From Massospora cicadina (Eukaryota; Entomophthoromycota; Entomophthoromycetes; Entomophthorales; Entomophthoraceae): DNA of 64,000 nt. The notes beneath the pieces were generated by a model, which searched no databases, was not told the origin of the DNA, and worked only from the letters and a program-made list of their open reading frames with translations. Position 1 is the first letter of the stretch. Every line of letters starts with the position of its first letter. Positions 45,055-56,199 of the stretch are shown piece after piece. The stretch covers positions 1 through 64,000 of the forward strand of contig JAKSZP010009614.1 in assembly GCA_022478985.1 (NCBI GenBank), in the 5' to 3' direction. Made by a program: the position numbers and the translations under genes.

Positions 45055-46050
45055 CTCCATAGCTATTATGGCTTTGATCTTTCCTTCCTGAGGCTTGATT
45101 GCTTTATTCTGATAGCATGTCCTAGGAACTCCATCTGTCTCTTCAAGTAGGATCACTTTAATTTATTTCAACTTCAGGCTAGATTCTTGAGCTGGGTAAA
45201 CACTTCTCATAAGTGTTGGAGGTTCACTTAGAAAGAGCAACTGAACACATTTATATATTCCAGATAGATTAACATACTTGATAACTTCATATCCTGAAGA
45301 TTCAGGACATTGCTCTTTGTTTAATTCAGGGTCGTTGCACAGCTCTGTGGCATACTCGTAGGCTCAAAAATCTCCTGACTGGTGATCAAGGAGAACTGCT
45401 CTTAATCTTCAAGAGATAGATCCCTCTGCCAGTACCCAATGTCCAGATCCATTGCCAAGAGGTACTTTAATTCTCCTGAGCGCTTTAGTACACTATCTAT
45501 TTTACAGAGTGGGTACAATTATTTCTTGATAACTTTGTTCAACCGGCAGTAATCAATAAACACGCAGTGTATAATCCATCTTGTGTACCAGTAGCAGCAA
45601 TTAAGCTCATGGGCATTTTTTAGATCTGATTAAGCCAGCTTTGAATAGTTGATTTTAAGTTTTTTGAAAAATTACTTCTTCTTTGGCTTTTAATTTGTTG
45701 TACAGTTTATATTTATAAAAAATGATGCTCCTGTGTTCATCCCATAAAGCTCTCCTTTGCATAGTCCAAAATCGTTTGATCCAGTGTGAAGATGTCTTTC
45801 AACTCATCTAAGAGCTCGTTCAATTCCTTCTTCTCCTTGTTGGTCACTCCCTCAAAACCTATTTCATTGAATTTACAACATCATGTACTGACTCAATGGC
45901 GTTACAGCTGGTTAATCTGGACTGAGAGACGAATTGTCCCTTCTCTATGTGGATAGGCTGGGTAGTGATGTTCCCCAATATGACATTCAGTTCTCCAGTA
46001 TATTTGTTATAAAAAGTCAGGCAGAACTCTTGACTCCTGCTCTCTTATCC
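45055..46050 (-). pseudogene. G6 gypsy fragment: reverse transcriptase
   Basis: Between LINE2 and LINE3. On the minus strand 45590 to 45080 reads a FIDYCRLNKVIKK block, then YLLAMDLDIGYWQ, an EPTSMPQSCATT-like block, LSSMLIYLEYINVFSCSF and MEFLGHAIRIKQSSLR, in RT order. The catalytic YLDD reads YLEY. 45600-46050 holds the protease-RT linker region in poor state. Its 3' continuation is at 38448. Confidence 0.72.
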
Positions 46051-46109
46051 CGTTTTTTATTTAACCAAGGTAAGCCGACCAGGGGACAGACATTACTGAA
46101 TATATGTGA

Positions 46110-49100
46110 AACTAAGAGAATAACTAACAAATATAAAAATTGGGCACCCCAGGGTACTCAAGTTACCCCTTTTGCCAGCGGTACTGCCAGGTATGGGAGG
46201 TTGGTGCACTACTCTGAGGGGGTTTCCCCTGCTATGGAGCAGGTGTGAAGGAAAGGGTCTGTGTGGAGGAACCAGAGTGGGAACCATGATTCTATGAGCG
46301 CTTTTTGTCTTGGTCTCATATATCCATAGAGCCAGGCTTGGAAGTGCTCTAGTAAGTGGACATGGAATCTGTTAATAATCCCATAAATGGTTGGGACCGT
46401 GCCCTTGAACGCATCTAATGCAATTGTGTATATTGTCCACATTGCAATGGGTATTATTAGGGAGCGGAGAGTAGATGGTATTGGTGACTCAATCTGGAGC
46501 GCGAAGATACTCTTTGATATCGAGAATTCCTGTTCGTTTTGAATCTTGATCAGGCGTGCGACTTCCTGCCATATAGCTTTGGTTGGGGGCATGTTTCTAG
46601 GCGGTGATATAGGGATCCCTCCCCTCCACATACTGCACATGTTTTGTGGAGGGAGTTGGAGCGGTCCGCCGTCCTATAGGTCCTTTTCAAACAGCGCCAG
46701 GCGTTTGCTCCTATCCTTGGTTGTAGGAGTGGGTGGTGTGTCATTTTCCACATTGCTTTATGTGTGGTTAAATCATAGGGAATGTCCAGCATATCTAGGT
46801 ATTCTATCCTAGCTATGCTTGGCGTTGTTGCGAGCATATCCCTCTGGGGGTTGTTTTCTGGGTTTCTTAATTTGAATTTTTGGCTGGGTCGTCCCCTTCC
46901 CTGTATAGTACCCATGTTCTCTATGGTCCATCCCATACGGCGGATAGTTCAGAGGATATGTTTGAAATGAGGGGAGGTTCCATGTGGACCCGTTGCAGTA
47001 GGGTGCTTGGCAAGGTATGAAAGTAGTCTGGGTGGACTATGTGGGTTGGTTAATTTGAGCGCCTGTGCAAAGATAGTCCTTGCTGCTCTGGACCAATGTT
47101 GTTGCGGGAGGTCTGGAGCAAGGATTTCCTTTATCCAGGTACCTAGGATGTGATTGGTGTGGCTCTCAAAATCTATTAGTCCCATGCCTCCGCTTGAGCG
47201 TGGGTCAAATAGTGTTTCCATCCGTATAGGAGGGTGAGATCCAGGCCACAGCCAGCCCTGGATAAGCGCGCGAATTGAGGTTATAAAGGTAGGTGAGAAG
47301 GCTATCGCATGGGCCTGGTACCACAGTATTGGGAGGATGAGCGAGTTAGCAACTGTAACTCATCCTGTTAGTCCTGGAGTTCTCCCCTTGAGGGAGGCTA
47401 CGCATTTGGATACCCGTTGTAACAGGTTACTTTCCATTGTCTCATTAGCATATCCCCCTGATTCTAGCCAGATTCCAAGGTGTCAGACAGGAGTGGTGGT
47501 GGGAGGTGTTGCAAAGGGTAAAATAATTAGGTTTTAGCTTCGAGTGTTGGTGTGAGGTTCTGATGTTGTGGGCCAATTGTTTGTGTATTTGCCTAGAAGG
47601 ATGATTTCTGTATTCCTTTTGTTGATCGATGCATTTCTCACCTTGGAGTATTCCTCTAGAGTGCATTCCAGCTGTCAGGCATCTTCATTGTTTGCTATAC
47701 CTGCTACGCAGTCATCCGCAAAGGCCAGTATCTTGACTGTTGGTTGTCCTTGTGAAGTTATCCCCATGAGACGTGAGTCAGTTACTTGGAGGAGCGGGTC
47801 AAAGCTGAAATTGTATATCAGTGGGCTGAGGGGATCCCCTTGTTTGAGCCCTCTGTGTGGTTTGATATTGTTTGTTAGGAATCCGGGGCCGCCTCAGCCA
47901 TGGTTGCAGATTCTGTTAGGAGCATCGCCCATTTTATAAATCTTGGTGGGAGTTTGAAGGCATGTAGACATTCTTTTAGGTATGGCCAGCTAACTCGGTC
48001 ATACGCCTTTTCCTGATCCAAGATGACCAGGGCACCAGTTGCTTTGGATTGGCAAATGTTTGCAACAGGGTGTATGTTGTTCCAGATTAAACGCCCTGGT
48101 ATAAACCCAAACTGTTTGGGTGATAGGACGTCAGATGCAATTGCGCCTAATCTAGCTGCTAGAATTTTTGTTAGAATTTTTGTGTCAGTGTTGGAGAGTG
48201 CAATTGGGCGCCAGTTGGCCAGGTCCAACTTGTCACCCTTTTTATAAAAGGTTATAACGTAGGATTCATGGCCTCCTGGTAATAGGCGTGTCTCCAACAA
48301 ACTCTGGTTCATTGACGCTAATAGGAGGGGGCGATTTGTTAAAATATTTTTTGTAAAATTCGTAGGGTATCCCATCAGGCCCTGGGCATTTCCTACGTGG
48401 TGCACTGCAACTTGTTTCCCAAAGCTCCTCCCGTGTAATAAAGGATAGTATATTGTAATTTGGTGGTGTACTTTGTATCTTGGCAGTTTGAATAAATTCT
48501 TTAATTTTTTGTGGATCTGTTGGCATATCTTAATATAATTCAGTGTAATAGCGGTGTACTTCTGCCTTGACCTCCTCAGGGTCAGTTGCCACGGTGCCGT
48601 TGGTCTTGCGGACCTGTGTGCACATGGGTTTGTTTCTGCAGGAGTGGAATTGGCGGAAAAAGTATGTCAAACAGTTTTCACCTTCCTTTATGAGCTTACC
48701 TTTGTTTAATACTTTGATTCTGTGTTGGTGTTCAAATATGAGATTGTTAAGTTGGGCTAAAATTTCTGCCCATTTGCATCCCCAATTAGGGCTATAGCCA
48801 GATCTCAGAGTATTTATTTCCAGGTGGTCTAGTTCTGCCAAGGTACGCTTGATTGTGGCTGTGTCCGCGGTGTACTTGTGTAATGCAATATGTCAGGTTT
48901 TGTTGATTAAATCTTTTTTGAAATTTTCCCATGTTCTGATGGGATCTAAAGTGAATGGGGCTGTGAATTGTGGGTTCGTAGCCTTGTTTTCAACCCATTC
49001 AGATATCTCGGGCAATTTTATATTTTCTGGGTAAAGCTTTCTCCAAGGCGACACCTGTGTGTGGGATTGGGCTGGCACTAACTGCACTGTAACTAATCAA

Positions 49101-49776
49101 TTATCAGAGAAATTGATCTTTTTTTGTTGTATATTTGGAGATTCTTGGGTGGTGGGATTGTGGGATGAGGATGTGGTCAATATGACTCATCAATATGAGC
49201 AGTCCCTCACGTATGTTGGGTCTTGTCATGTGGGGAAGGATTGGTGAATTGGGGGGAAGAGCATCCTGTAAGCCAAGAGATGCCTTCATTGTGCGATAAT
49301 CAATGTGTCCAGGTGGGTAACCCCTGGGATTAGGCCATCAATCTGTATTGGGGTTATCCCAGCAGTTGAAATCGCCTAACATGATGATATCTGGTGGGAG
49401 GGTGAGAGTAAAAAATTTTTTCAAAAATTTTTTCTCTTAGTTGCAGTGCACGGTGTAGATACATGCTAACAAAATTATTTCATCTTGGAATGTGATTGTT
49501 GCTACAAGGACTTGACCATGCAAGAGTGATGATAAATTTGTAATTTTAAATTTTTTTGTTGTTTTGGACAATCACCCCACAGTGAGACGTCCATACTGAT
49601 TGTGATGGTGCGACCCTAGTTGACCAGGATTCTTCTTCCCCTTGTAGGCAGTGGGTTTCTTGGATGGCCAAGATGTCTACAAGAGGTTTCCACAGGAATG
49701 CCAGCTTTTTGGCTTGGGACGTATGAGCCCTGGCTCCCGCGATGCTTAACATCCCTATTGACACTGAGGTGCCCAT
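46110..49776 (-). pseudogene. LINE3 ORF2: endonuclease, RT and CCHC
   Basis: ATG at 49776 opens MGTSVSIGMLSIAGARAHTS and DILAIQETHC (endonuclease). MLGDFNCWDNP follows near 49350-49390. RT: KCPGPDGIPYEFYKKYF (48266-48526), FYKKGDKLDLANWRPIALSN, FGFIPGRLIWNNIHP and DQEKAYDRVSWPYL (47875-48405), RGLKQGDPLSPLIYNFSF near 47830, and intact FADD at 47711-47722. C-terminal CAVCGGEGSLYHRLETC at 46589-46639 has all ligands. Few frame breaks for this window, but still not open throughout. Confidence 0.9.
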
Positions 49777-49782
49777 GGCGCC

Positions 49783-51210
49783 TCATGAGCAGTTGGGAGG
49801 ACCCTCTGGTCCTATCCCACCGCAGCTCATTTTGGCCATGCTCCGCATCTGTACTCCAACTCTTTCACTGCCATTGTTGGTTCCCTTGATCTGACCCAAT
49901 GATTCAAGGGAATTGCGGTTTTTTGCATTTGCGTCAACTTTTCCTGCACAGGTCTCATGTTGATTTGATGCGGGTTGTTGATTGGATTTTATATCTTTGA
50001 GGTTCAACTTTGTTGCATTATGCACCGCATTTTCACCCAAATTGCTGTTGCATTGTTCCTCAGTATGTGCATGACTGATGACGCTTTGTGGCTCAGTCTG
50101 GTTACCGTGAAATTTTCAACCTGGGCATATTGTTCTGATTGGTTGGTTTGGTGAATATCCGAAATATCCTCCTGAATTTGTCCGTGGTTAATGGCGGATT
50201 CTGCATGTGCCGCCGCTTCAGCCGCTGCTCTCTTGCAGGCCTTTTGTGCTGCTTTACGCTGTTTACTTGTAACTGGGTCCACAATGGAGTATAGTTCATC
50301 TTCACCCCAGCGGAATGGGTGGTGACCGTCAGTCATTTTGGTGAAGTTTTCATTATCTTCATCCATAGCTTCTTCACAAAAATCATTTTCCATTATGCCC
50401 TCTTTTACAGGGCATGCATGTTCCTTATGGCCCAGTGAGCCACAGTGGTTGCAAATGGGTGGTGCGCGTTCCGTTGTAACTTGGAATGCAGATGACTGGC
50501 CCCCATCTGCAAAGTGAAATTCTGCTGCGTGGGAAATTCTGGATAAATCCTCTTCCACTTCTGGGAAGGGGTTGATTACAGCAATAGCTTTGCCCGTGCA
50601 CAGGTCAGGGAATTAAGAGAAATCACTGTAATTCAAGTTGTTGGATTTCTCTGTAGGCCACAAGACCTTTTTGCAGAGCTCCTCCTCGACTACCTTATGA
50701 GGAAGGTTGGTGGGGAGTGAGTCAAAGGAGATGAACAAAGTTTTTGCTTTGTTCCATCTGATGCGCGCGGTGTGCACAATTTTTTTGCCCTCAGGGAGGG
50801 CAATTTCCACACAGATTTTTGCTGCGGCATCAGCTTCATTGGCTGTTTCAAAACCAATATCAATCCAGACATGGCCCATGTTGTTGGTGGCTACATACAC
50901 CGCGTGAGGGAAAAGTGAGGGCTGTGCCACACATGTTTTCTCCCACATGGTCAGTGACTCATCCCCAAGGAAGAGTCTGATTCCGTGTTCCACCTTTGAC
51001 AAAGGTTGGTTGAATTGAATGTATATGTATTTGCGCATGCTTTAAAGTAAGTACCATAAGCCCAGATGGTGTCTGAGTTTGTGATTTTTTATGGCTTGGG
51101 TTCCTGGTCCCCCTCCAGAGCGTTTCTTGCCCTTAGTTACACCGTTAAGTGCACCGCTTGCCGCGATGCTCGCCCATGTTATATTATTTTTGCTAATAAA
51201 GTCGCCCATC
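49783..51210 (-). pseudogene. LINE3 ORF1: RRM-like and CCHC protein
   Basis: Starts near 51210 (MGDFISKN-like) and ends with TGA at 49783-49785. An RRM-like region reads TLFISFDSLPTNLPHKVVEE (50613-51038). The knuckle CNHCGSLGHKEHAC near 50408-50450 keeps all four ligands. An acidic segment (EAMDEDNENF) and an Ala/Lys-rich helix (ACKRAAAEAAAHAESA) follow. 50004-50558 and 49783-50040 are the open pieces. ORF2 starts six bases after the stop, suggesting coupled translation. Confidence 0.85.
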
Positions 51211-51291
51211 GTTCCTGTGTATGATTATCCAAATTTGCTGTTCAAATCAAATTGTAGTAACTAAAGTGATTTTTACGAGAAAGAAAAGCGT

Positions 51292-53756
51292 CTGCTCTCT
51301 TATCCGTTGCAACTGTAAACTTCAAGTATTAAGTTCAGAGGTATATTCACACTGATTGACAATAACATCCAAAGTTAGACACTAGGCTTTATTTTCATGG
51401 ACTAAAAATCTCAGTGGTAGGAATTCTTCTGCGCTGACCAGGGGTTGCACTTGCTTTACGCCCTTCTCCTAAGTGTGTAGTGGATTGGGTGGATTGATTA
51501 ATTGGTTTATACCAAGAATTTCCTTGGACTGCGTGACTTGGAATCTTTTTCCTTAAACATCAGTGGTAGTTAGTAGCTAATTATGCTCACATTAATGGTG
51601 GTGAAGTCAATCTTAGCACCAAACTTAAGTAGATGTAGGTTGCCAATTAAGAAGTCATAGTGGTCGTTGTCCAGAATCAATTATAGAGCAGTCAGAATTA
51701 TGCTCCCAAAACGTAAGAGCAACGCTGAATATGTTCATAAGGCGCGCATGACATCAGGCCCAGCTGTCTGGCCCTTGATATTATAGTTTATATATGGCAT
51801 GAACTTCATTTACTTTATAAACTTGGAGGAATAATGTTGAAAGGCGCTCCGATATCCAGTACGGCCAACATGTGACATTTGAATCATCACTGTGACCCTC
51901 ATAACTCTTATTCCAAATGGGTTCCCAGTCACTAAAACGTCAGTGGCTGACTTTTTGAACAACTTCAGAGCTTTTTCTTTGATATGGCTTAGTAGTATCC
52001 TAGTATCTGGTTCTATGCTCTTGAAGGTATAAGCTATAAGAAGTTCTTCAATGGTGTTGATCCTGGTAGGTTGAGTGACCTGTTCCAAGTAGGTGTTCTT
52101 TGATGCAGTTCTGTCAATTCCATATATGCTAGTAAAGCAACTACGCCATCAAACTAGGTGCCCCTATCATGTGGTATCGTGACTAACTACATCATCTTCA
52201 TGATCATCTTTTACTTTGGTGTGTAGATTTACCCAGTTTACTGCATTGGTGGCATCTTCATAAAAAGTGCATCCTTTCACACAATAGTAATCATCATACA
52301 AGAGCGCCAAAATTATCCATGTCTATGGCACTTGTTGCAGGTAAATTCTATCTAAGGCTGTTAATCTACTGGTTTCTGAGTGCTATCTTCAGGCTTCTTT
52401 CTCTTCTCATTAGTTGTGTAGACAGCCTACTTAGTCTTTTAGGGGTTGCTTGATGCCTTAATTCCATCTTACAAGTTCCTTTGGCATCAATTAAGGCCTC
52501 CACGATGACCATCAGAGACATTGAAACCTTGATGAATAAAGTCATATACAACTTCAAAGAGATACATCTCTCTAGGTCACTCAGTAGCAACATTTTCGCA
52601 GTTAGTAAGTCCAAAGTTCCTGTTGTCCATAGTTGCTAATCCTTGAGGTAATAAATTGCAGCATAATTAGCAACTGACTTTATCTTTCTCTTAAAGAGTA
52701 GAAAGTCTTGCTTCATATTCTGGACGTTTTATCACTTAACAACTCTGACAGGAGAATTTTATAATGTTAGAGCATAGTTAAGCCATGGCGTAGGCTTGCA
52801 ATGAGAATCTTTTAAGCCCTGAAATTCATGCACCCTTTTATGTGGAAAGCCTTTTGGAAATAACTCTTGCTATCCATACTGTTTTTGTCATATGCAGGAA
52901 GCCTGTATTAGCTCCTTACTAGGTTTATACTTTATTATAAAGTTGGCCTAAAATTTATGTTCTCTTTTAATAGGTTTTTCAAGCACTATGAACATTGTCA
53001 TGTCAGCCAATTGAGTAGCCAGAATTGGTGCTGTAGCTGGGTACCTACTTTAATTGATAAGTTTGGGTTGTGGTACATCCTGCATTTCAGTTTTCAATTC
53101 ATCCAGATCCTTTTCAACGGTGTACAGCATAACTTACATGCCGTTATAAAAGCTTCCATAGTTAAGGTGTGGTTCAGCATCCCATGTTAATCATCAAGGA
53201 ATAATACTTAATCCCATATCTATTTAAAGGTGGTCTAACTCCTCCTTACAGCTGAGGTTCCACCCATTATTAGTGTGGCGGCAGATCAGGCTCTTCTAAC
53301 GGTCTCCATGACAAAATCAAGTTGGTTTCTTAAAATCTGCTATTAAATAGTCCATTGTTTGGAGTTTTAAACAGATGGTTTACTCATCTCTCGCCAGGAG
53401 TTCAAGGATTCTTCACAATTATAGACCTCCAATTTCTTAACTTTATTCTATTAATGAGAATACTCACGCTCTTTAATTTGGTCTTATGGTGTCTTTCCTG
53501 TAGTGAGTGTCAAAGTCTGCTTGTCAAGCTTTACCACTTAAATTAGGTGGCCAACTTGCTGGTGGGGGTATGTCAACACATATAAACAGGCGACCTTATT
53601 AAGGGGCATTGTAATCCTCACCGAATAAGTCTTCTTCTGATGCTACCCAATGTATCATCAATTGCATGTTGGAACTGCTCATTGTCCTGCTGACGGTACA
53701 ATTAACACTTTTAGACAATTGGTCTATATGTAGCCTAGCACAAGGCTTAACGGATA
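51292..53756 (-). pseudogene. G6 gypsy fragment: protease and gag
   Basis: The protease loop AVLDIGAPFNIIPPKFIK is encoded on the minus strand at about 51820-51875 (D-T-G-A altered to D-I-G-A). A knuckle-like CNKCHRHG followed by a stop and FWRSC lies near 52300-52345. Gag-like frames include 52366-52614; the capsid part continues to about 53600. No LTR for G6 was identified. Interrupted on the left by LINE3 and on the right by the chromovirus. Confidence 0.6.
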
Positions 53757-53990
53757 TGTCATGGTTGGATGACTTGATAGTGGGAACTGATGCTAAAGAT
53801 AAGGCTGGGAGACGGGAGGCCCAGAAGGTGAAACTTCAGGCTCTTCCTGACCTGAAACACACCTTAGATCAACGCTGGGTGCAAGCCAAGCATGCCCAGG
53901 TTGATACTAATGGGGTGCAAAATGCCTAGCCTCTTATCTCAGTTCAGGCACTGAAATGAATGATTTACATTACAAATGAAGATGGTTCAA

Positions 53991-54027
53991 TTTGGTTAAT
54001 TGGAGAGCAAGGGTTCAAATCCCATTC
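53991..54027 (+). repeat. compressed tRNA-like patch in the chromovirus U3
   Basis: TTTGGTTAATTGGAGAG resembles an A-box region, and GGTTCAAATCC within 54011-54023 is a perfect B-box consensus, but the two are only a few bases apart. Both LTRs have it. It looks like a tRNA or SINE piece with the anticodon region deleted. Confidence 0.35.
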
Positions 54028-54183
54028 AAGTTATGAAATTTTAAGTTTGGGTGAAACATAGCTTTAATTGATTACTGAGTGAAGGCACATTTGGTGTATT
54101 TTACAAAAATGGATGGAAGCGTCTGTTTATTGGAGCATCAAGGCTTGGGCGCACTTCCGCAGAGCGTTTTTTCCCCAATCCAC

Positions 54184-54240
54184 TTTAAATATGTTTTTTG
54201 TGACCAACATTCCTCGTTGGTCAACTTTTCCTGAATAAAA
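54184..54240 (+). promoter_or_regulatory. predicted core promoter, start site and polyadenylation signal of the chromovirus LTR
   Basis: TTTAAATA at 54184-54191 lies 32 bases before GTTGGTCAACT (54216-54226), the inferred RNA 5' end. GACCAAC (54202-54208) and GTTGGTC (54216-54222) form a perfect 7-bp inverted repeat around a 7-base loop at this site. AATAAA follows near 54234, fitting a short R region. The 3' LTR has the same arrangement (60103-60145). Confidence 0.6.
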
Positions 54241-54265
54241 TTACCCGTTATTTTATGTTTTACTC

Positions 54266-54857
54266 ATGGTTCCTTGGGCGAACTTGGTGGTGGACCTCTT
54301 TGGGAGGTCTCCAACTATGTGGGCCACTACCTTTTTATCGCAATTTACCAAAATCCCAGGTGCTCCTTAGGCCGCCCCAGTCCCTCCAGATCGAGGCACC
54401 CCAAGTTCCCTGACGCCAAGTTACACTTGATTATGGACTCCCTCTGGGTCCACTCAAGCTGTTATATTTCTCACTTACCTGGTACTAAATTTTGCGCTCT
54501 CTACACCCTTGCCTGGGGTACCTTTTCACAAACACTGTTCAAGGTGTCTTCTTTCCCATTCTCTAATGGCTAGTTCCCTTGAAATGTGGGTTTGCATCCC
54601 AAATCACCTTGCTGGGAACAAGAGTTACAGACACTCTCTTGACATTAGTTGACCAACCTTTTTATTATATGTGCATAAGAATTTTCCATGTGGGACTTTC
54701 GTTATTAGTAAATTGGGTGCGCTGGCCATTTGTCACTGCCATGATGGTGCTCACCACAGTTTTCTTGTTTGGTTTTGCATTAATGCATCTCGGCGTTATT
54801 CTTGCAACTACCAATTGGGAAGTGCCCACCCTTCCTGCTTGTACCTGGTGGTCTTAG
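54266..54857 (+). pseudogene. hydrophobic frame spanning U5, primer site and leader
   Basis: The first conserved ATG after the predicted transcription start (54266; 60185 in the 3' LTR) opens MVPWANLVVDLFG. In the 3' LTR this frame is open for 103 codons and ends with a likely membrane segment (VIFLTYLVLYVALYTLAW). A second frame, 54579-54857, starts in U5, crosses the LTR end and primer site without a stop, and encodes another strong hydrophobic stretch (FVTAMMVLTTVFLFGFALMH). The two frames are offset, so a single ancestral protein is an inference. Function unknown; no family recognised. Confidence 0.4.
54647..54657 (+). other. self-priming primer-binding site
   Basis: AGTTGACCAAC, two bases after the 5' LTR, is the exact reverse complement of GTTGGTCAACT at 54216-54226, the predicted RNA 5' end. 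No TGG tRNA-type site is present here. Tf1 and relatives prime reverse transcription by folding the RNA's first 11 bases onto such a site. Confidence 0.65.
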
Positions 54858-54869
54858 ACTTTTTGTAAT

Positions 54870-56195
54870 CCTAATGTGATTCCCTGCCTTTCTCCTAAGA
54901 TTTATTTGGAAATTCAACAGGCCTTAGCTTCCCTTTGAGCCAAAACCCTCATTAGGGAAAAATAATTTGTCTAGTTCACGTCCACTTTTGAGAGGAGTGG
55001 ATCTGTTGTCCCGGTTATCTCCCAAGGCAGGTGACTGGGTTTTTGCAGTATTCTGCACACAGCCGCTCTTGTGACAAACAATGGAGGGTTTGGAACAGGT
55101 CTTGAGCAGAATCAACCTGATGAAGCATCCCTCCATTCCTTCTTTGAGCTCTCTTCTCTGCGGCAAGCAGGTCAGCCAATGAAAGCATACTTGAGTGAAT
55201 TCTGTGAAAAAAGCCCAGGCTTTGCCATTAACTGACGAGGAAAAACGTCATTTCTCCATCGACCTTGGCTATATCAATGCGAAACTCCCCAATTTGGCAG
55301 TTGCCTCCTTCCAACTTTGATAATCTTATCAGAACCCTTTGGGGTAGTTTCCCCGCCCAACCCGGAGGGGCCAGGTAATTTGGCTGTCATTGGATCAAAT
55401 CATATAAATACAGAAGCCAAAAAGTCACGCGCGCTTCTTAAAAATGGAGGAATCTTATCCTTCTAATCCTTTGACTTCTTCTAAATTAAGAACTGTAGGG
55501 GTCTAGCCCCAAGAATGAAGTAAAGGTTTCAGAAGATTCCCTGCTGCGATGATGTCACCCAAGCTCATCCTATAAATATCGCGTCCTCAACTAGTGATAT
55601 TTCCTTGGATCGTGAGATGCTTCCCACTGATTTCCTCCCCATCTCAGCTGAAATCAGGAACATCAGAGGGTCCAAACCCGAATTTAACAAAGAAAATGAT
55701 TCTGTTATCATTTTTCTCCCCAACACATTTCTGAGGTGCATGCCAAGGCATCGGCTTTGGGCTTGGGGTGATGGCTCTGGATAGCAATGCACCAAACCCT
55801 CATAATGAGTGTGGGTTTGTTAGAGCCAGAAAATGCGGTCTATAATGAAAGCAATTTATCCCAGAACGAGCCGTTTATTTGCTCATATGGTCTGGATGAG
55901 GACCCCATTTCAGTATATCAGATTACTCTGAGAACCCTCGTTTGACCCCTACCATGATTAGGGGTTCTCAGGAAGTTGAAAAGGAACTTTATCATAGATA
56001 TAAAGATGTATATGCACCTGCAGGGGGTGTGGTAAGATATGTGGCCTCAGTAGTAAGAGTGGCCCACTATCCCTCCCCCTTCTATAATTCCAAAACATAC
56101 CCTGATGGCTTGTTCAATCCAGATAAAGAATTTTCTGGTGAGTTGATGGCGTTTTCTGCGTTGAATAATCCCATTCTGGATACCTCTTGTTGACT
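54870..56195 (+). pseudogene. chromovirus gag-like region
   Basis: A capsid-like segment at about 55135-55200 reads SFFELSSLRQAGQPMKAYLS and EFCEKS, the pattern of chromovirus gag (aromatic, L-x-Q-x-G, Y-x-x-EF). Stops occur before and after. 55942-56193 is open (83 codons: ELYHRYKDVYAPAGGVVRYV) and precedes protease. No CCHC knuckle was found, which some Tf1-type gags also lack. Confidence 0.55.
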
Positions 56196-56199
56196 GCTA

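Larger units (their letters stand above)
46051..51291 (-). mobile_element. LINE3: full-length 5.24-kb LINE with 14-bp target-site duplication
   Basis: Flanked by CTGCTCTCTTATCC at 46037-46050 and 51292-51305. The tail shows on the plus strand as CGTTTTTTATTTAA at the left edge; the 5' end is CGCTTTTCTTTCTCG on the minus strand. Two ORFs in L1 order. Same family as LINE2. It inserted into G6 between its RT and protease regions. Its 3' tail (46054-46095) is the sequence shared with the SINE-like unit at 12.2 kb. Confidence 0.94.
53757..54644 (+). repeat. chromovirus 5' LTR
   Basis: 888 bp. U3 contains a tRNA-like patch (53991-54027), TATA-like TTTAAATA at 54184-54191 and the predicted transcription start near 54216. 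AATAAA follows at 54234. U5 is unusually long (about 400 bp) and carries a hydrophobic open frame from 54266. Confidence 0.95.

Noticed and set aside
54266..54857. A classical env gene
   Set aside because: Position (before gag) and lack of any recognisable glycoprotein or fusion motif argue against env; reported only as an unknown hydrophobic frame.
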